This document shows positions 31,243-40,358 of a stretch of 64,000 nucleotides of DNA, piece after piece. Numbering within the stretch: the stretch's first letter is position 1; every line of letters starts with the position of its first letter. The translations under genes and the position numbers were made by a program. The notes beneath the pieces were generated by a model. The model was not told the DNA's origin and made no database searches. It was given only the letters and a program-made list of their open reading frames with translations. Source of the stretch: Aquimarina sp. Aq107 (GTDB lineage: Bacteria; Bacteroidota; Bacteroidia; Flavobacteriales; Flavobacteriaceae). The stretch is taken from the NCBI RefSeq assembly GCF_943733665.1, contig NZ_OX030782.1, positions 3,892,501 through 3,956,500 on the forward strand, given 5' to 3'.

Positions 31243-33048
31243 ATGAAATTAAAATTTACTTTAATTGCAATCTTCTCTTTTACAATATTATTTTCTCAGA
31301 ACTTTTTAGAAGTACAACTGCCTACACCTGATAAACTCAATCCATTTTTTGTTGGTCCGCTTTTTAAATCAACCATTCATTATGGAGCGACTCCTTCAAA
31401 TTATAACGGAAAAGTGATTGTTTTTAATCACGGATATATTGATCTAAATCAAAGTCAATTTTTATTTGATAATTCTTTTTATCAAAAAACATATGATGAA
31501 GGATATCAGGCTGTTTTTGTTGCTACAACAAGAGGTGGTGGTATATGGGTCAATGGAGAACTACTTGCAGAGTCCATTGACATTGTTACAAATAAATATA
31601 ATGTCGCAGATGTATATATCATAGCGCATAGTAATGGAGGAAAAGCCGCGGAAGCTGCTATGATTCAATATGGAAAAAAAGATAAGGTAGAACAAGTTTT
31701 TGCTTTGGGAACTCCATATTGGGGAACTTATCTAGCCGACATTTCTCAAATGCCCTGGTTAAACTGGGCTTGGCGATTGACTGGTTTAAATGAAGGTGCT
31801 AGAACCTCTACCACGTATTATTGTCGAGATGTAGTTCGGCCATATTTAGATAACAATGAAAATAACGAGCCAGAAAAATTTGTTGTTTTAGGAGCTTCCG
31901 GTTATTTCAATGGATCAAATCTTCTTGCCAGAGCCGCTTTTACAGTTACTGGTGGAATTTTACTTCCTATACAAGGTGCAAATGATGGTGTTGCGCCTTA
32001 TAGAAGTACGCTAAGGCCTGGAGCAATATATGTCTTCAAAAAAAATGATTATCGCGCATTCTTTGATCATATAGATGTAAGTTTTGGACAATTTAGTTGG
32101 CCTTATGTAAAATCATACATACAAAATCGTTCTCAAAAAAGTAATCCATCTTTTGAAAACATAAATCCAAAGAATTACATCATCACTAGTAACTATTACA
32201 TCATACATTCTGAAAATGAATACGACGAAATAATTCTTGACAAAAACTCTAGATTTGCTGTAGCCGAAATTATACACGAAAATCCTAAAGCTACGTTTCA
32301 AGGCATTAACAAAAAACAAACAGATCAGTTAAAAATTAATACCCAAGGCAATCATAGATCTGTAATCTCTCTTTCTTCTAACAATATCAAGTTACAAAGT
32401 AATTCTCGTTTTGCTGCCTTTGTAAAACAAAATAATGGAATCACGATGTCATTAGAAAATCAAATAAGAAATAAATATCCTTTATTAAAAGTTGATATTT
32501 CTTCAACACAAAAAAACAATTCTTTACTTACAAACATAGAAACACGCGGTGTAATTATTAGAACTTCTAATATTGATGGAACACAAGTACAAAGTGATCC
32601 AGAAATAATCACTTTTGATAAAATCAACGAAAGCTTTTATTACGACACCAAAAATCTGGAAGAAGGTGTATACAGCTTGTTTCTAAATGCGGAAAGTACA
32701 GCTAATTTTAAAAGAAGTATTATCTCTGGTTTTGTAGTAGGAGATATTAATAAGGCTTTGACTTTTAATACGGAAGTAAATAAGCCTTTAGATAAAAACG
32801 AAAAATCAATAAAATTATCACCAAATTCGGTAAAAAATTATGCTTTACTATCACTACAAGGATATTCTATATCCGATAAAATATCTTTAGCAGTTTACGA
32901 TATAACTGGCAAAAAAATGAAGAGTTTTGAAATGAAAGCAGCCAAAAATTCAGAATTTGATATCTCAGAAAAGCTACAACAATTGCCCTCTGGAATATAC
33001 CTTTTACAGGTAAATAACGAAAAAACAATAAAATTCGTTAAGGAATAG
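31243..33048 (+). CDS. Secreted alpha/beta-hydrolase (lipase-like) with T9SS sorting domain
   Basis: 601 residues. Signal peptide MKLKFTLIAIFSFTILFS. Residues ~45-300 form a lipase-type alpha/beta hydrolase: VIVFNHGYIDLNQSQFLFDN (oxyanion region), the nucleophile elbow AHSNGG in VYIIAHSNGGKAAEAAM, an acid candidate in GANDGVAPY and His in FFDHIDVSF. The middle part is beta-rich and unassigned. The C-terminal ~80 residues (LSLQGYSISDKISLAVYDIT, then LPSGIYLLQVNN and KFVKE) are a type A T9SS sorting domain, so the protein is exported through the outer membrane and released or anchored there. Likely substrates are lipids or esters in the environment; the exact one is unknown. Confidence 0.85.
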   Translation: MKLKFTLIAIFSFTILFSQNFLEVQLPTPDKLNPFFVGPLFKSTIHYGATPSNYNGKVIVFNHGYIDLNQSQFLFDNSFYQKTYDEGYQAVFVATTRGGGIWVNGELLAESIDIVTNKYNVADVYIIAHSNGGKAAEAAMIQYGKKDKVEQVFALGTPYWGTYLADISQMPWLNWAWRLTGLNEGARTSTTYYCRDVVRPYLDNNENNEPEKFVVLGASGYFNGSNLLARAAFTVTGGILLPIQGANDGVAPYRSTLRPGAIYVFKKNDYRAFFDHIDVSFGQFSWPYVKSYIQNRSQKSNPSFENINPKNYIITSNYYIIHSENEYDEIILDKNSRFAVAEIIHENPKATFQGINKKQTDQLKINTQGNHRSVISLSSNNIKLQSNSRFAAFVKQNNGITMSLENQIRNKYPLLKVDISSTQKNNSLLTNIETRGVIIRTSNIDGTQVQSDPEIITFDKINESFYYDTKNLEEGVYSLFLNAESTANFKRSIISGFVVGDINKALTFNTEVNKPLDKNEKSIKLSPNSVKNYALLSLQGYSISDKISLAVYDITGKKMKSFEMKAAKNSEFDISEKLQQLPSGIYLLQVNNEKTIKFVKE

Positions 33049-33084
33049 TTTTATAAATATCTAAAAGAAAGGCTGTTGCTAAAA

Positions 33085-33138
33085 TGATACTATTTTGATT
33101 TTATTCGTTAATAAAAAACAGATCAAAACTAAGTATCA
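33085..33138. repeat. Imperfect inverted repeat before the DegT gene
   Basis: TGATACT (33085-33091) and TTTTGAT (33093-33099) are complementary to AGTATCA (33132-33138) and ATCAAAA (33122-33128), giving a two-part stem of 14 bp. It lies just upstream of the -33 box at 33141. It could be an operator, or a terminator for the preceding gene; there is no T-run. Confidence 0.35.
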
Positions 33139-33140
33139 CA

Positions 33141-33171
33141 TTGGCAATGGCATCATTATTTTGTACTTTCG
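33141..33171 (+). promoter_or_regulatory. Promoter of the DegT aminotransferase gene
   Basis: TTGG (33141-33144) is followed after 19 nt by TACTTTCG (33164-33171), one change from TAnnTTTG. Initiation near 33178 would give a leader of about 15 nt before the ATG at 33193. Confidence 0.5.
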
Positions 33172-33192
33172 TCCGGTTACAAAACACATCCT

Positions 33193-34362
33193 ATGAAGAA
33201 GATTCAAATGGTTGACTTAAAGGGTCAATACGAACAAATAAAAGAACGTGTAGACTCCTCTATTCTAGACGTTATTTCATCTGCTGCATTTATTAATGGC
33301 CCTGAAGTACATAGTTTTCAGAAAGAATTAGAAGAATATCTTGATGTAAAGCACGTGATTCCGTGCGCGAATGGAACGGACGCTTTGCAAATAGCAATGA
33401 TGGGATTAAATCTGAAACCAGAAGATGAAGTAATTACTGCAGATTTTACTTTTGCTGCTACAGTAGAAGTAATTGCATTATTGCAGCTAACTCCAGTACT
33501 TGTAGATGTGGAAAAAGATTCTTTTAATATTGATCCTAATGCTATCCGCGACGCAATTACTCCTAATACAAAAGCGATCGTACCGGTTCATTTATTTGGC
33601 CAGGCTGCCAATATGGATGAAATTATGAAAATAGCAAAAGAACACGATCTATATGTTATTGAAGATAATGCTCAAGGGATTGGTGGTAGTTATAAATTTG
33701 ATGATGGTAAAGTTGCTAAAACGGGAACTATTGGTCACGTATCTTCTACTTCTTTTTTTCCTTCTAAAAACTTAGGATGTTATGGTGATGGTGGAGCTAT
33801 TTTTACCAATGACGATGACCTAGCGCATACAATTCGTGGTATTGTAAATCATGGAATGTACAAAAGATATCATCATGATGTGGTTGGTGTAAATTCTCGT
33901 TTAGATTCTATACAAGCTACAGTACTTAGAGCAAAACTACCTAATCTGGATACTTATAATGATGCCAGAAGAGCAGCTGCTAGAAAATACAATAAAGCTT
34001 TTGAAGGAATTGAGAATATTATCACCCCAAAAGTAAAAGGAAATAGTTGTGAAACCAGCGAAAATGTTATCTGTGACACCTGTGATTGTCATGTATTTCA
34101 TCAATATACCCTACGGGTTGTAAATACAGACCGGGATGCATTAGTAAAACACCTAAATGAACAAGGGATTCCTTGTGGTGTATACTATCCAATACCCCTA
34201 CATAATCAAAAGGCTTATCAAGATGATCGTTATGATGATGCAAATTTTACAATTACTAATCAGCTTGTAAAAGAAGTGATTTCACTACCAATGCATACCG
34301 AGTTAGATAATGAGCAAATTGATTTCATTACAAAAAACGTTATCAATTTTGTAACTAAATAG
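33193..34362 (+). CDS. DegT/DnrJ/EryC1/StrS family sugar aminotransferase
   Basis: 389 residues, PLP-dependent. Family signatures are IPCANGTDALQIAMMGL, DEVITADFTFAATVE, VIEDNAQGIGG and the PLP lysine Lys192 in SFFPSKNLGCYGDGGA. Related enzymes aminate keto-sugar nucleotides for lipopolysaccharide or capsule glycans. It stands alone, without a surrounding glycan cluster, although waaA is nearby. Residues 286-299 hold an unusual cysteine group (C-x7-C-x2-C-x-C, Cys286, 294, 297 and 299) just before the VFHQYTL strand, where typical members have a short loop. This could bind metal; see findings. Confidence 0.92.
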   Translation: MKKIQMVDLKGQYEQIKERVDSSILDVISSAAFINGPEVHSFQKELEEYLDVKHVIPCANGTDALQIAMMGLNLKPEDEVITADFTFAATVEVIALLQLTPVLVDVEKDSFNIDPNAIRDAITPNTKAIVPVHLFGQAANMDEIMKIAKEHDLYVIEDNAQGIGGSYKFDDGKVAKTGTIGHVSSTSFFPSKNLGCYGDGGAIFTNDDDLAHTIRGIVNHGMYKRYHHDVVGVNSRLDSIQATVLRAKLPNLDTYNDARRAAARKYNKAFEGIENIITPKVKGNSCETSENVICDTCDCHVFHQYTLRVVNTDRDALVKHLNEQGIPCGVYYPIPLHNQKAYQDDRYDDANFTITNQLVKEVISLPMHTELDNEQIDFITKNVINFVTK

Positions 34363-34466
34363 ATAAAAAACTAGTAAAATTAGGTTAGAAAAATAATTTT
34401 AACCTCTTTACATATATAAAAATAACCCCGTAGTTAATAACTAAATACAACCAATAAATACCCACA

Positions 34467-35651
34467 ATGGATTCACTTTGCATCTGTTATAATCTAGTTG
34501 ACCATAATAATTTACCTGGAATTCCTCCATTACCAGAAGCGTATATTGTACCTGTTACAAATGAACGGTTAGGATATGTAGAAAAACAGGCTACTCCCGC
34601 AACATTAAAAAGTTTTGGGATACCATATTTAGAAACAGCACACGAGCAATTGCTGGAAATATGTTCCAGTTTAAAAATAGCTGTTTTAGAACAACAGTTT
34701 AGACCTGCCAAAAAAAGAAAAACATTCGGTTTAGCAGACATTCTAAAAGACCCAAAAATTAAAGATGTTGTTATTAACTATGTAAATAATAAACTTTCTG
34801 ATTTTTATGGTCTAGTTATAAAAAATGAATACTCTGTAATACATAATGCACAAAGAAAAGACCCTTTTGAAGTGCATAGATTATCGATTGGTAAAAGTAT
34901 TCTAAATCCTATTCTAGAATTTACAAAAACGGATGAAGGAATAGATTATGCATTTTCATTAAAAGATGAAGAAAAAATTATAATCCCACAAAATCATAGC
35001 ATTCAAATTTTGCTAAATGAGCCTTCTTGGATTGTTGTAGATAAATCCATACACCACATCAATAACCTGAATGCCAATAAACTAAAACCTTTCTTCAGTA
35101 AAGAAAAGATAACAATTGCCAAGAAACATATTAAAACATATTTGGACAAGGTAATTATTCCTGTTATCAAAAATGTAGATGTAATTGCTAATGGTTTCGA
35201 AATAGTAATTCATAAAAACATAGCATCCTACAGACTAGAAATTATCCAAGATTTTATAAAGGAAAATTATGCTGCGAAAGTAATTTTTAATTATGGAGAA
35301 GCTGTTTTTGATTACAATAGTAATAAAAAGACATCTTCTGATGTACATTTTGGAGATAATGAAGAAATCCAGATCACCCAAACAAAGAGAGATCCAAAGG
35401 CTGAAAAAGAAATAATAGACTTATTAGAGTCTAAAGATTTAAAGGTAAATGCTAACCTATTACTAGAGACTACAACTTCTGATGATCCTTTAGCAATTTT
35501 TAGCTGGGTACAGAATCACCATAAAGATCTTGAAAAAGAAGGTATTGAAATCATCCTACCGGATTTAGATAATAAATCTGTAAATCTTGATTCACACGAA
35601 ATCGAGATAAAGAATAAAAAAAAAATGACTGGTTCGATGTCAAAGGAATAG
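34467..35651 (+). CDS. SNF2-family helicase, N-terminal part (frame broken at an A10 tract)
   Basis: 394 residues in this frame. The N-terminal region (LPEAYIVPVTNERLGYVEKQ, KKRKTFGLADILKDPKIKDV, IVVDKSIHHINNLNANKLKP) is the accessory part that precedes the ATPase in bacterial SNF2 proteins. After EIEIKNKKK at 35616-35625 the frame turns into a short nonsense end (MTGSMSKE). The next frame continues directly with NDWFDVKGIVQIGTKEIPF. Eleven or eight A's instead of ten would join the two parts into one protein of about 967 residues. As it stands this frame alone lacks the ATPase. Slippage on the A-tract, a real mutation or a sequencing error are all possible. Confidence 0.8.
   Translation: MDSLCICYNLVDHNNLPGIPPLPEAYIVPVTNERLGYVEKQATPATLKSFGIPYLETAHEQLLEICSSLKIAVLEQQFRPAKKRKTFGLADILKDPKIKDVVINYVNNKLSDFYGLVIKNEYSVIHNAQRKDPFEVHRLSIGKSILNPILEFTKTDEGIDYAFSLKDEEKIIIPQNHSIQILLNEPSWIVVDKSIHHINNLNANKLKPFFSKEKITIAKKHIKTYLDKVIIPVIKNVDVIANGFEIVIHKNIASYRLEIIQDFIKENYAAKVIFNYGEAVFDYNSNKKTSSDVHFGDNEEIQITQTKRDPKAEKEIIDLLESKDLKVNANLLLETTTSDDPLAIFSWVQNHHKDLEKEGIEIILPDLDNKSVNLDSHEIEIKNKKKMTGSMSKE
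35616..35625 (+). other. A10 homopolymer at the helicase frameshift
   Basis: Ten consecutive A's lie exactly where the two reading frames of the helicase meet. Adding one A or losing two restores a single frame. Tracts of nine or more A's are known sites of RNA polymerase slippage and of replication slippage. Confidence 0.85.
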
Positions 35652-37369
35652 TACAAATTGGTACGAAAGAAATTCCTTTTTCGAAATTCATTAAATATAT
35701 AAAAGAGAACAATCGTTTCTTTCCAATGGATGATGGAACGATTTTCATTATTCCATTGGAATGGATGACTCGTTATAAAAAATTGGCAAATTTCGGAAAA
35801 GTAAAAGAAGATAGCATCCTTGTTAACAAAGGGAATTACACACTACTTAAAGAAATCGTTGACCCAGAAGAACTAGAAATAAAAGATACAATTGATTTAA
35901 AATATCAATCATCTTCTAAACTAAAAGCTACATTAAGACCATATCAAGAAGAAGGCGTAAAGTGGTTAGTAAAACACCAAGGAAATCATCTGGGAGCTTG
36001 TCTTGCTGATGATATGGGACTTGGAAAAACACTACAGACTATAGCAACTCTTGTTTTTTCAAAAGAACAACTAAAAACAGAACAATCAACTCCAAAAACC
36101 GTTCGACTAGATCTATTTAGTGATCCCCTAGAAATAAAAACTTATTTAAAAGCTCTAATTGTTTTACCATCTTCTCTTGTTTTTAATTGGGCGCAGGAAA
36201 TACTAAAATTTGCTCCGCACCTTACTATTACAAAGTATATCGGAAGTGATCGAAAAAAAATAGCTCCTTATTTAGAAACCTACGATATTATATTAACTAC
36301 CTATACTACTTTAGCTAAGGATATTTCCATTTTACAAAAAACGATATTCGCCTATTTAATAACAGACGAAAGCCAACAGATTAAAAACAAAGAATCTAAA
36401 ATCTTCAAAGCGATTAATAGTATAAACGCAACGCACAAACTTTCATTAAGTGGTACTCCAATAGAAAATTCATTGTCTGATCTTTGGTCTCAAATGGAAT
36501 TTATCAATCCGGGAATGTTAGGAAGCTTTCCATTTTTTAAAGATCATTTTAAAATTCCGATTGAAAAACATCAGAATGAAGAACGGATTGAGGAGTTAAA
36601 AACACTCATAGAACCTTTTATTCTAAGAAGGACCAAAGAACAAGTAGCTAAAGATCTCCCTAAATTATCTGAGCAGATTATCTATACTGAAATGCTTAAT
36701 GAACAAGAAAAAGCATATGAATCTCAAAAATCTGCTGCCCGTAATTTATTATTAGGTATCGATACAATTTCTACTAATAAAATTCATATTATAAACACCC
36801 TAACAAAACTAAGACAACTAGCCAATCACCCTAAATTACTAGATTCTAAAACAGAAGATTCTTCCGGTAAATTTAAAGATGTTACCTCTTATTTAGACAC
36901 CTTAGTTAGATCTAATAAAAAAGTATTAATATTTAGTTCTTTTGTATCCCACTTAGAGGTATATCAAACTTGGTGTAGAGCACAAAACATATCCTTTGTT
37001 AGCCTTACCGGCCAAACAAAAAACGCTGATAGAGAAAAAACAGTTAATGAATTTCAGGAAAATGATGCAATCTCTTTATTCTTTATCTCGCTAAAAGCGG
37101 GTGGAGTTGGTCTTAATCTTACTAAAGCCTCATATGTAGTTTTATTAGATCCTTGGTGGAATCCTTTTATTGAAAAACAAGCTATTGCTCGTGCTCATCG
37201 AATTGGACAAGAGCACAATGTTATGGTGTCTCGTTTTATAACTAAAAATACTATCGAAGAAAAAATCCTTCAATTACAAGAGAGAAAACAGCATCTTTCT
37301 GACGAAATAATAGCTATCGATACAATCCCAGATTATATAGAAAATGATCTCGTAGAATTATTAAAATAA
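35627..37369 (+). CDS. SNF2-family helicase, ATPase part (continuation after frameshift)
   Basis: Reads on from NDWFDVKG without a natural start; the first in-frame ATG is at 35726 (MDDGTIFIIPLEW), inside the conserved region. ATPase motifs are in order: LRPYQEEGVKWL, Walker A CLADDMGLGKTLQTI, LPSSLVFNWAQEI, motif II TDESQQIKNKESK (DESQ in place of the usual DEAQ), LSGTPIENSLSDLWSQMEF, then the C-terminal lobe VLIFSSFVSHLEVYQTW, ISLKAGGVGLNLTKASYVVL, DPWWNPFIEKQAIARAHRIG. These enzymes translocate on double-stranded DNA and remodel DNA-protein complexes. All motifs are intact, so selection still acts on this part. That favours slippage, a recent event or an error over an old pseudogene. Confidence 0.88.
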   Translation, partial: DWFDVKGIVQIGTKEIPFSKFIKYIKENNRFFPMDDGTIFIIPLEWMTRYKKLANFGKVKEDSILVNKGNYTLLKEIVDPEELEIKDTIDLKYQSSSKLKATLRPYQEEGVKWLVKHQGNHLGACLADDMGLGKTLQTIATLVFSKEQLKTEQSTPKTVRLDLFSDPLEIKTYLKALIVLPSSLVFNWAQEILKFAPHLTITKYIGSDRKKIAPYLETYDIILTTYTTLAKDISILQKTIFAYLITDESQQIKNKESKIFKAINSINATHKLSLSGTPIENSLSDLWSQMEFINPGMLGSFPFFKDHFKIPIEKHQNEERIEELKTLIEPFILRRTKEQVAKDLPKLSEQIIYTEMLNEQEKAYESQKSAARNLLLGIDTISTNKIHIINTLTKLRQLANHPKLLDSKTEDSSGKFKDVTSYLDTLVRSNKKVLIFSSFVSHLEVYQTWCRAQNISFVSLTGQTKNADREKTVNEFQENDAISLFFISLKAGGVGLNLTKASYVVLLDPWWNPFIEKQAIARAHRIGQEHNVMVSRFITKNTIEEKILQLQERKQHLSDEIIAIDTIPDYIENDLVELLK

Positions 37370-37436
37370 TATTTAAGCTATTAAAGCATTATGCAATATT
37401 AATTTGGTTTAACTGTCCTTAAGAAAAAGTAAAAAA

Positions 37437-38390
37437 ATGAAACGGTATTTTCTAGTTCTCTTAGTTATTGTAAATCTTTACTCATGTTCATCTCAAGAAT
37501 CAATAATTCTAGAGCAAAAGAAAGTTGATTGGCAACTTTACCCTAAGGTATTTACAGATTCTTCTAAAACTAAATTTAAAGATAGATTTCGTTATTCAGA
37601 AAACGTAGACATGTTCGAAATCACTTATTTAAGTGATGGGCTAAAAATTCAGTCTTTTGCTTCAGTTCCGAAAGGAGATAAGAAATATCCAGTTATTATC
37701 TATAACAGAGGAGGAAATAGAGATTTTGGTAATTTAAATGTATTGTGGGCATCCATTAGGTTTTCAAAACTAGCAAGTGAAGGTTATATTGTAATTGGTT
37801 GTAATTATAGAGGATCTGGTAAAAGTGAAGGGATGGAAGAATTTGGAGGGAGTGATATAAATGATGTCTTAAATTTATCTAAAGTAATTAAAGAGCTACC
37901 AAAGGCAGACACAACTCGTATTGGCATGTATGGTTGGAGTCGAGGCGGAATGATGACATATATTGCTCTTACCAAAATGAACAATATAAAAGCAGCTGTT
38001 ACCGGAGGCGCAAAGTCTGATCTAAGAACAATTGATAGACCTAATATGGAAAAAGGTGTTTATGCTGAGTTAATTCCTAATTATCATCAAAACAAAGAAG
38101 CTGAACTAGAAAAAAGATCAGCAATAGTATGGGCAGATAAATTCTCTACTGAAGTTCCTATTTTATTATTACACGGTAATGCAGATTGGAGAGTAAAATC
38201 AACCAATTCCTTAAAACTAGCTTTAGAATTTGAAAAACATCGAATACCCTATAGATTAAAAATCTATGAAGGAGCAGATCACGGTATCAGTCAATTTAAA
38301 GAAGAAAGAGATCAAGATGTACTTGATTGGTTTAATAAATATCTAAAAGGAAATACAGCATTACCTAATATGAAATTTCACGGTAAGTAG
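37437..38390 (+). CDS. Prolyl-oligopeptidase-like alpha/beta hydrolase, lipoprotein
   Basis: 317 residues. Signal peptide MKRYFLVLLVIVNLYSCSSQ with lipobox Cys17. The alpha/beta-hydrolase triad is visible: the Ser of the GWSRGG elbow in RIGMYGWSRGGMMTYIAL, the Asp of HGNADWRV, and the His of GADHGISQF. The oxyanion strand is PVIIYNRGGNRDFGNL. It matches the S9/dienelactone-hydrolase type of secreted peptidases and esterases, without the N-terminal propeller of full prolyl oligopeptidases. It probably acts in the periplasm. The substrate is unknown, but the neighbouring amidohydrolase suggests peptide or amide catabolism. Confidence 0.88.
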   Translation: MKRYFLVLLVIVNLYSCSSQESIILEQKKVDWQLYPKVFTDSSKTKFKDRFRYSENVDMFEITYLSDGLKIQSFASVPKGDKKYPVIIYNRGGNRDFGNLNVLWASIRFSKLASEGYIVIGCNYRGSGKSEGMEEFGGSDINDVLNLSKVIKELPKADTTRIGMYGWSRGGMMTYIALTKMNNIKAAVTGGAKSDLRTIDRPNMEKGVYAELIPNYHQNKEAELEKRSAIVWADKFSTEVPILLLHGNADWRVKSTNSLKLALEFEKHRIPYRLKIYEGADHGISQFKEERDQDVLDWFNKYLKGNTALPNMKFHGK

Positions 38391-38507
38391 TCATTATTAC
38401 AAGCCTTTATTTCTAAAAGAAATCATAATCTATTGATCAATTAGATTAATTTATTTTAAATTGTTCACTTGATAATATACACAAACAACTTCACAATTTA
38501 TTAGCTT

Positions 38508-39782
38508 ATGAAATTCTTTTACACTTTACTTTTTGTTTTAATAAGTATTACAATTACTGCCCAAGACACATATCTGCATTGCGGAAAATTAATTGACACC
38601 AAAACTGGAAAAATTCTCCCTGAAAGAACCATTGTTGTTTCTGGAAACAAAATAAGCAAGGTAGAGATCGGTTATACCGAAGGAGAGAGTAATGATATCA
38701 TTATTGATCTTAAAAACAAAACCGTTATGCCAGGGCTTATCGATATGCATGTACATATGGAGAGTGAATCCAATCCAAAAGCTTATTTAGAGCGTTACAC
38801 CCATAATGATGCAGATGTTGCCTACAACTCTGTAAGATTTGCCGAGGTTACTTTGTTAGCAGGATTTACTACAGTAAGAGATCTTGGAGGAAGCGGTGTA
38901 AACATCTCTTTAAAAAAAGCGATTGCTAAGGAAAAAATAATAGGTCCACGAATTTTTACAGCTGGAAAAATCATTTCTAGTACTGGAGGGCACGGAGATC
39001 CCACTAATGGAAGTAAAAAATCTATTATAGGAGATCCAGGGCCTAAAGATGGTGTTGTAAACGGCGTAGAAGATGCTAAAAAAGCTGTAAGACAACGTTA
39101 CAAAAACGGAGCAGATCTTATTAAAATAACTGCCACAGGAGGTGTACTAAGTGTTGCTAAAAGTGGTTCTAACCCTCAATTTAAACTAGAAGAAATAAAA
39201 GCAATTTGCGAAACCGCTAAAGATTATGGATTTCATGTTGCGGCTCATGCACACGGTGATGAAGGTATGCAGCGAGCTTTGAATGGTGGAGTAACAACCA
39301 TAGAACATGGAACTCTAATGAGTACTAAAACCATGGATCTTATGAAAAAAAAGAAAGCCTATTTAGTCCCTACGATTACTGCTGGTAAAGAAGTAACCGA
39401 AAAAGCAACAATTGACGGGTATTATCCAGCTATTATTGTTCCTAAAGCGTTAGAGATAGGTCCCAAAATTCAAGATACATTTAAAAAAGCTTATAAACGA
39501 GGAGTACGAATTGCATTTGGTACCGACGCAGGAGTTTTTAAACACGGGCAAAATGGAAAAGAATTTGGATATATGGTTGAAGCTGGAATGCCAGCAATAA
39601 CTGCTATACAATGTGCAACCATAGTTAATGCAAAAGTATTAAATATGAGCAAAGAACTAGGACAAATAGCTCCAGATTTTATTGCAGATATAGTGGCAGT
39701 AGACGAAGACCCTAGGGATGACATCAAAACTATGGAAAATGTAGTTTTCGTTATGAAAAATGGTAAAATCTATAAGCAATAG
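38508..39782 (+). CDS. Exported amidohydrolase (imidazolonepropionase/dipeptidase-like)
   Basis: 424 residues with a signal peptide (MKFFYTLLFVLISITITA). The metal-dependent amidohydrolase fold is complete: VMPGLIDMHVHM (HxH metal ligands), GADLIKITATGGVLS with the lysine that is usually carboxylated, FHVAAHAHGDEGMQRAL, GGVTTIEHGTLMS, and the Asp in AFGTDAGVFKHG. The C-terminal ADIVAVDEDPRDDI strand is typical of the Xaa-Pro-dipeptidase-like branch. It should hydrolyse dipeptides or cyclic amides in the periplasm. It lies 117 nt after the hydrolase and 46 nt before the thioredoxin gene, possibly as one functional group. Confidence 0.93.
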   Translation: MKFFYTLLFVLISITITAQDTYLHCGKLIDTKTGKILPERTIVVSGNKISKVEIGYTEGESNDIIIDLKNKTVMPGLIDMHVHMESESNPKAYLERYTHNDADVAYNSVRFAEVTLLAGFTTVRDLGGSGVNISLKKAIAKEKIIGPRIFTAGKIISSTGGHGDPTNGSKKSIIGDPGPKDGVVNGVEDAKKAVRQRYKNGADLIKITATGGVLSVAKSGSNPQFKLEEIKAICETAKDYGFHVAAHAHGDEGMQRALNGGVTTIEHGTLMSTKTMDLMKKKKAYLVPTITAGKEVTEKATIDGYYPAIIVPKALEIGPKIQDTFKKAYKRGVRIAFGTDAGVFKHGQNGKEFGYMVEAGMPAITAIQCATIVNAKVLNMSKELGQIAPDFIADIVAVDEDPRDDIKTMENVVFVMKNGKIYKQ

Positions 39783-39828
39783 TTTTTTACAACCATAGAC
39801 TATTAAAAAAGATATATCTCAAATAAAA

Positions 39829-40335
39829 GTGAAAAAAATATCACAGTACATTATTCTAGGAATTATTGTCTTATTTGGGATATTCTATTTGTATACAAAA
39901 TTTTCGGCAGCGAAAAAAGGAGATTTAGCTCCAGATTTTGAAACGACTCTTATTGATGGCACTCCATTTAAATTATCAAATCTACAAGGAAAATATGTAC
40001 TGCTGGATTTTTGGGGTTCTTGGTGCGGTCCCTGTCTTAAAGAAAGTCCTGAACTGGTCGCACTCTATAAAAAACATGATAACCAACTTACTATAGTTAC
40101 GGTTGCTCTTGAAAAGAATCTAAAGTCTTGGAAAAAAGTGGCTGATAAATTTGGGTATACATGGAAGAACCAAATTGTAAATCAAAACCGTTTTGTTTTG
40201 CTATCAGATATTGCAAGAAAATATGGTGTTTCAGAAATTCCGGCTAAATTTTTAATCTCTCCAGAAGGGGAACTTATGGGAACTTATACATTTAAACAAA
40301 TTGATGATTTATTATCAAACTCCATTAACAATTAG
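39829..40335 (+). CDS. Membrane-anchored TlpA/ResA-like thioredoxin, GTG start
   Basis: 168 residues. The start is GTG at 39829; no ATG lies at this position. The N-terminal helix YIILGIIVLFGIFYLYTKF is an anchor. The rest is a thioredoxin fold: APDFETTLIDGTPFKLSNLQ, the redox motif CGPC in FWGSWCGPCLKESPEL, and the cis-proline region SEIPAKFLISPEGELMG. It should reduce disulfides or deliver electrons in the periplasm. Its place after the amidohydrolase suggests that it serves exported enzymes, though no maturation partner is visible nearby. Confidence 0.9.
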   Translation: MKKISQYIILGIIVLFGIFYLYTKFSAAKKGDLAPDFETTLIDGTPFKLSNLQGKYVLLDFWGSWCGPCLKESPELVALYKKHDNQLTIVTVALEKNLKSWKKVADKFGYTWKNQIVNQNRFVLLSDIARKYGVSEIPAKFLISPEGELMGTYTFKQIDDLLSNSINN

Positions 40336-40358
40336 TGCAACTATTTTTAATTCCTTAT

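Noticed and set aside
35726..37369. ATPase half of the helicase as an independent full gene starting at 35726
   Set aside because: Conserved sequence continues upstream of this ATG in the same frame to the A10 tract and matches the logical continuation of the 34467 frame.
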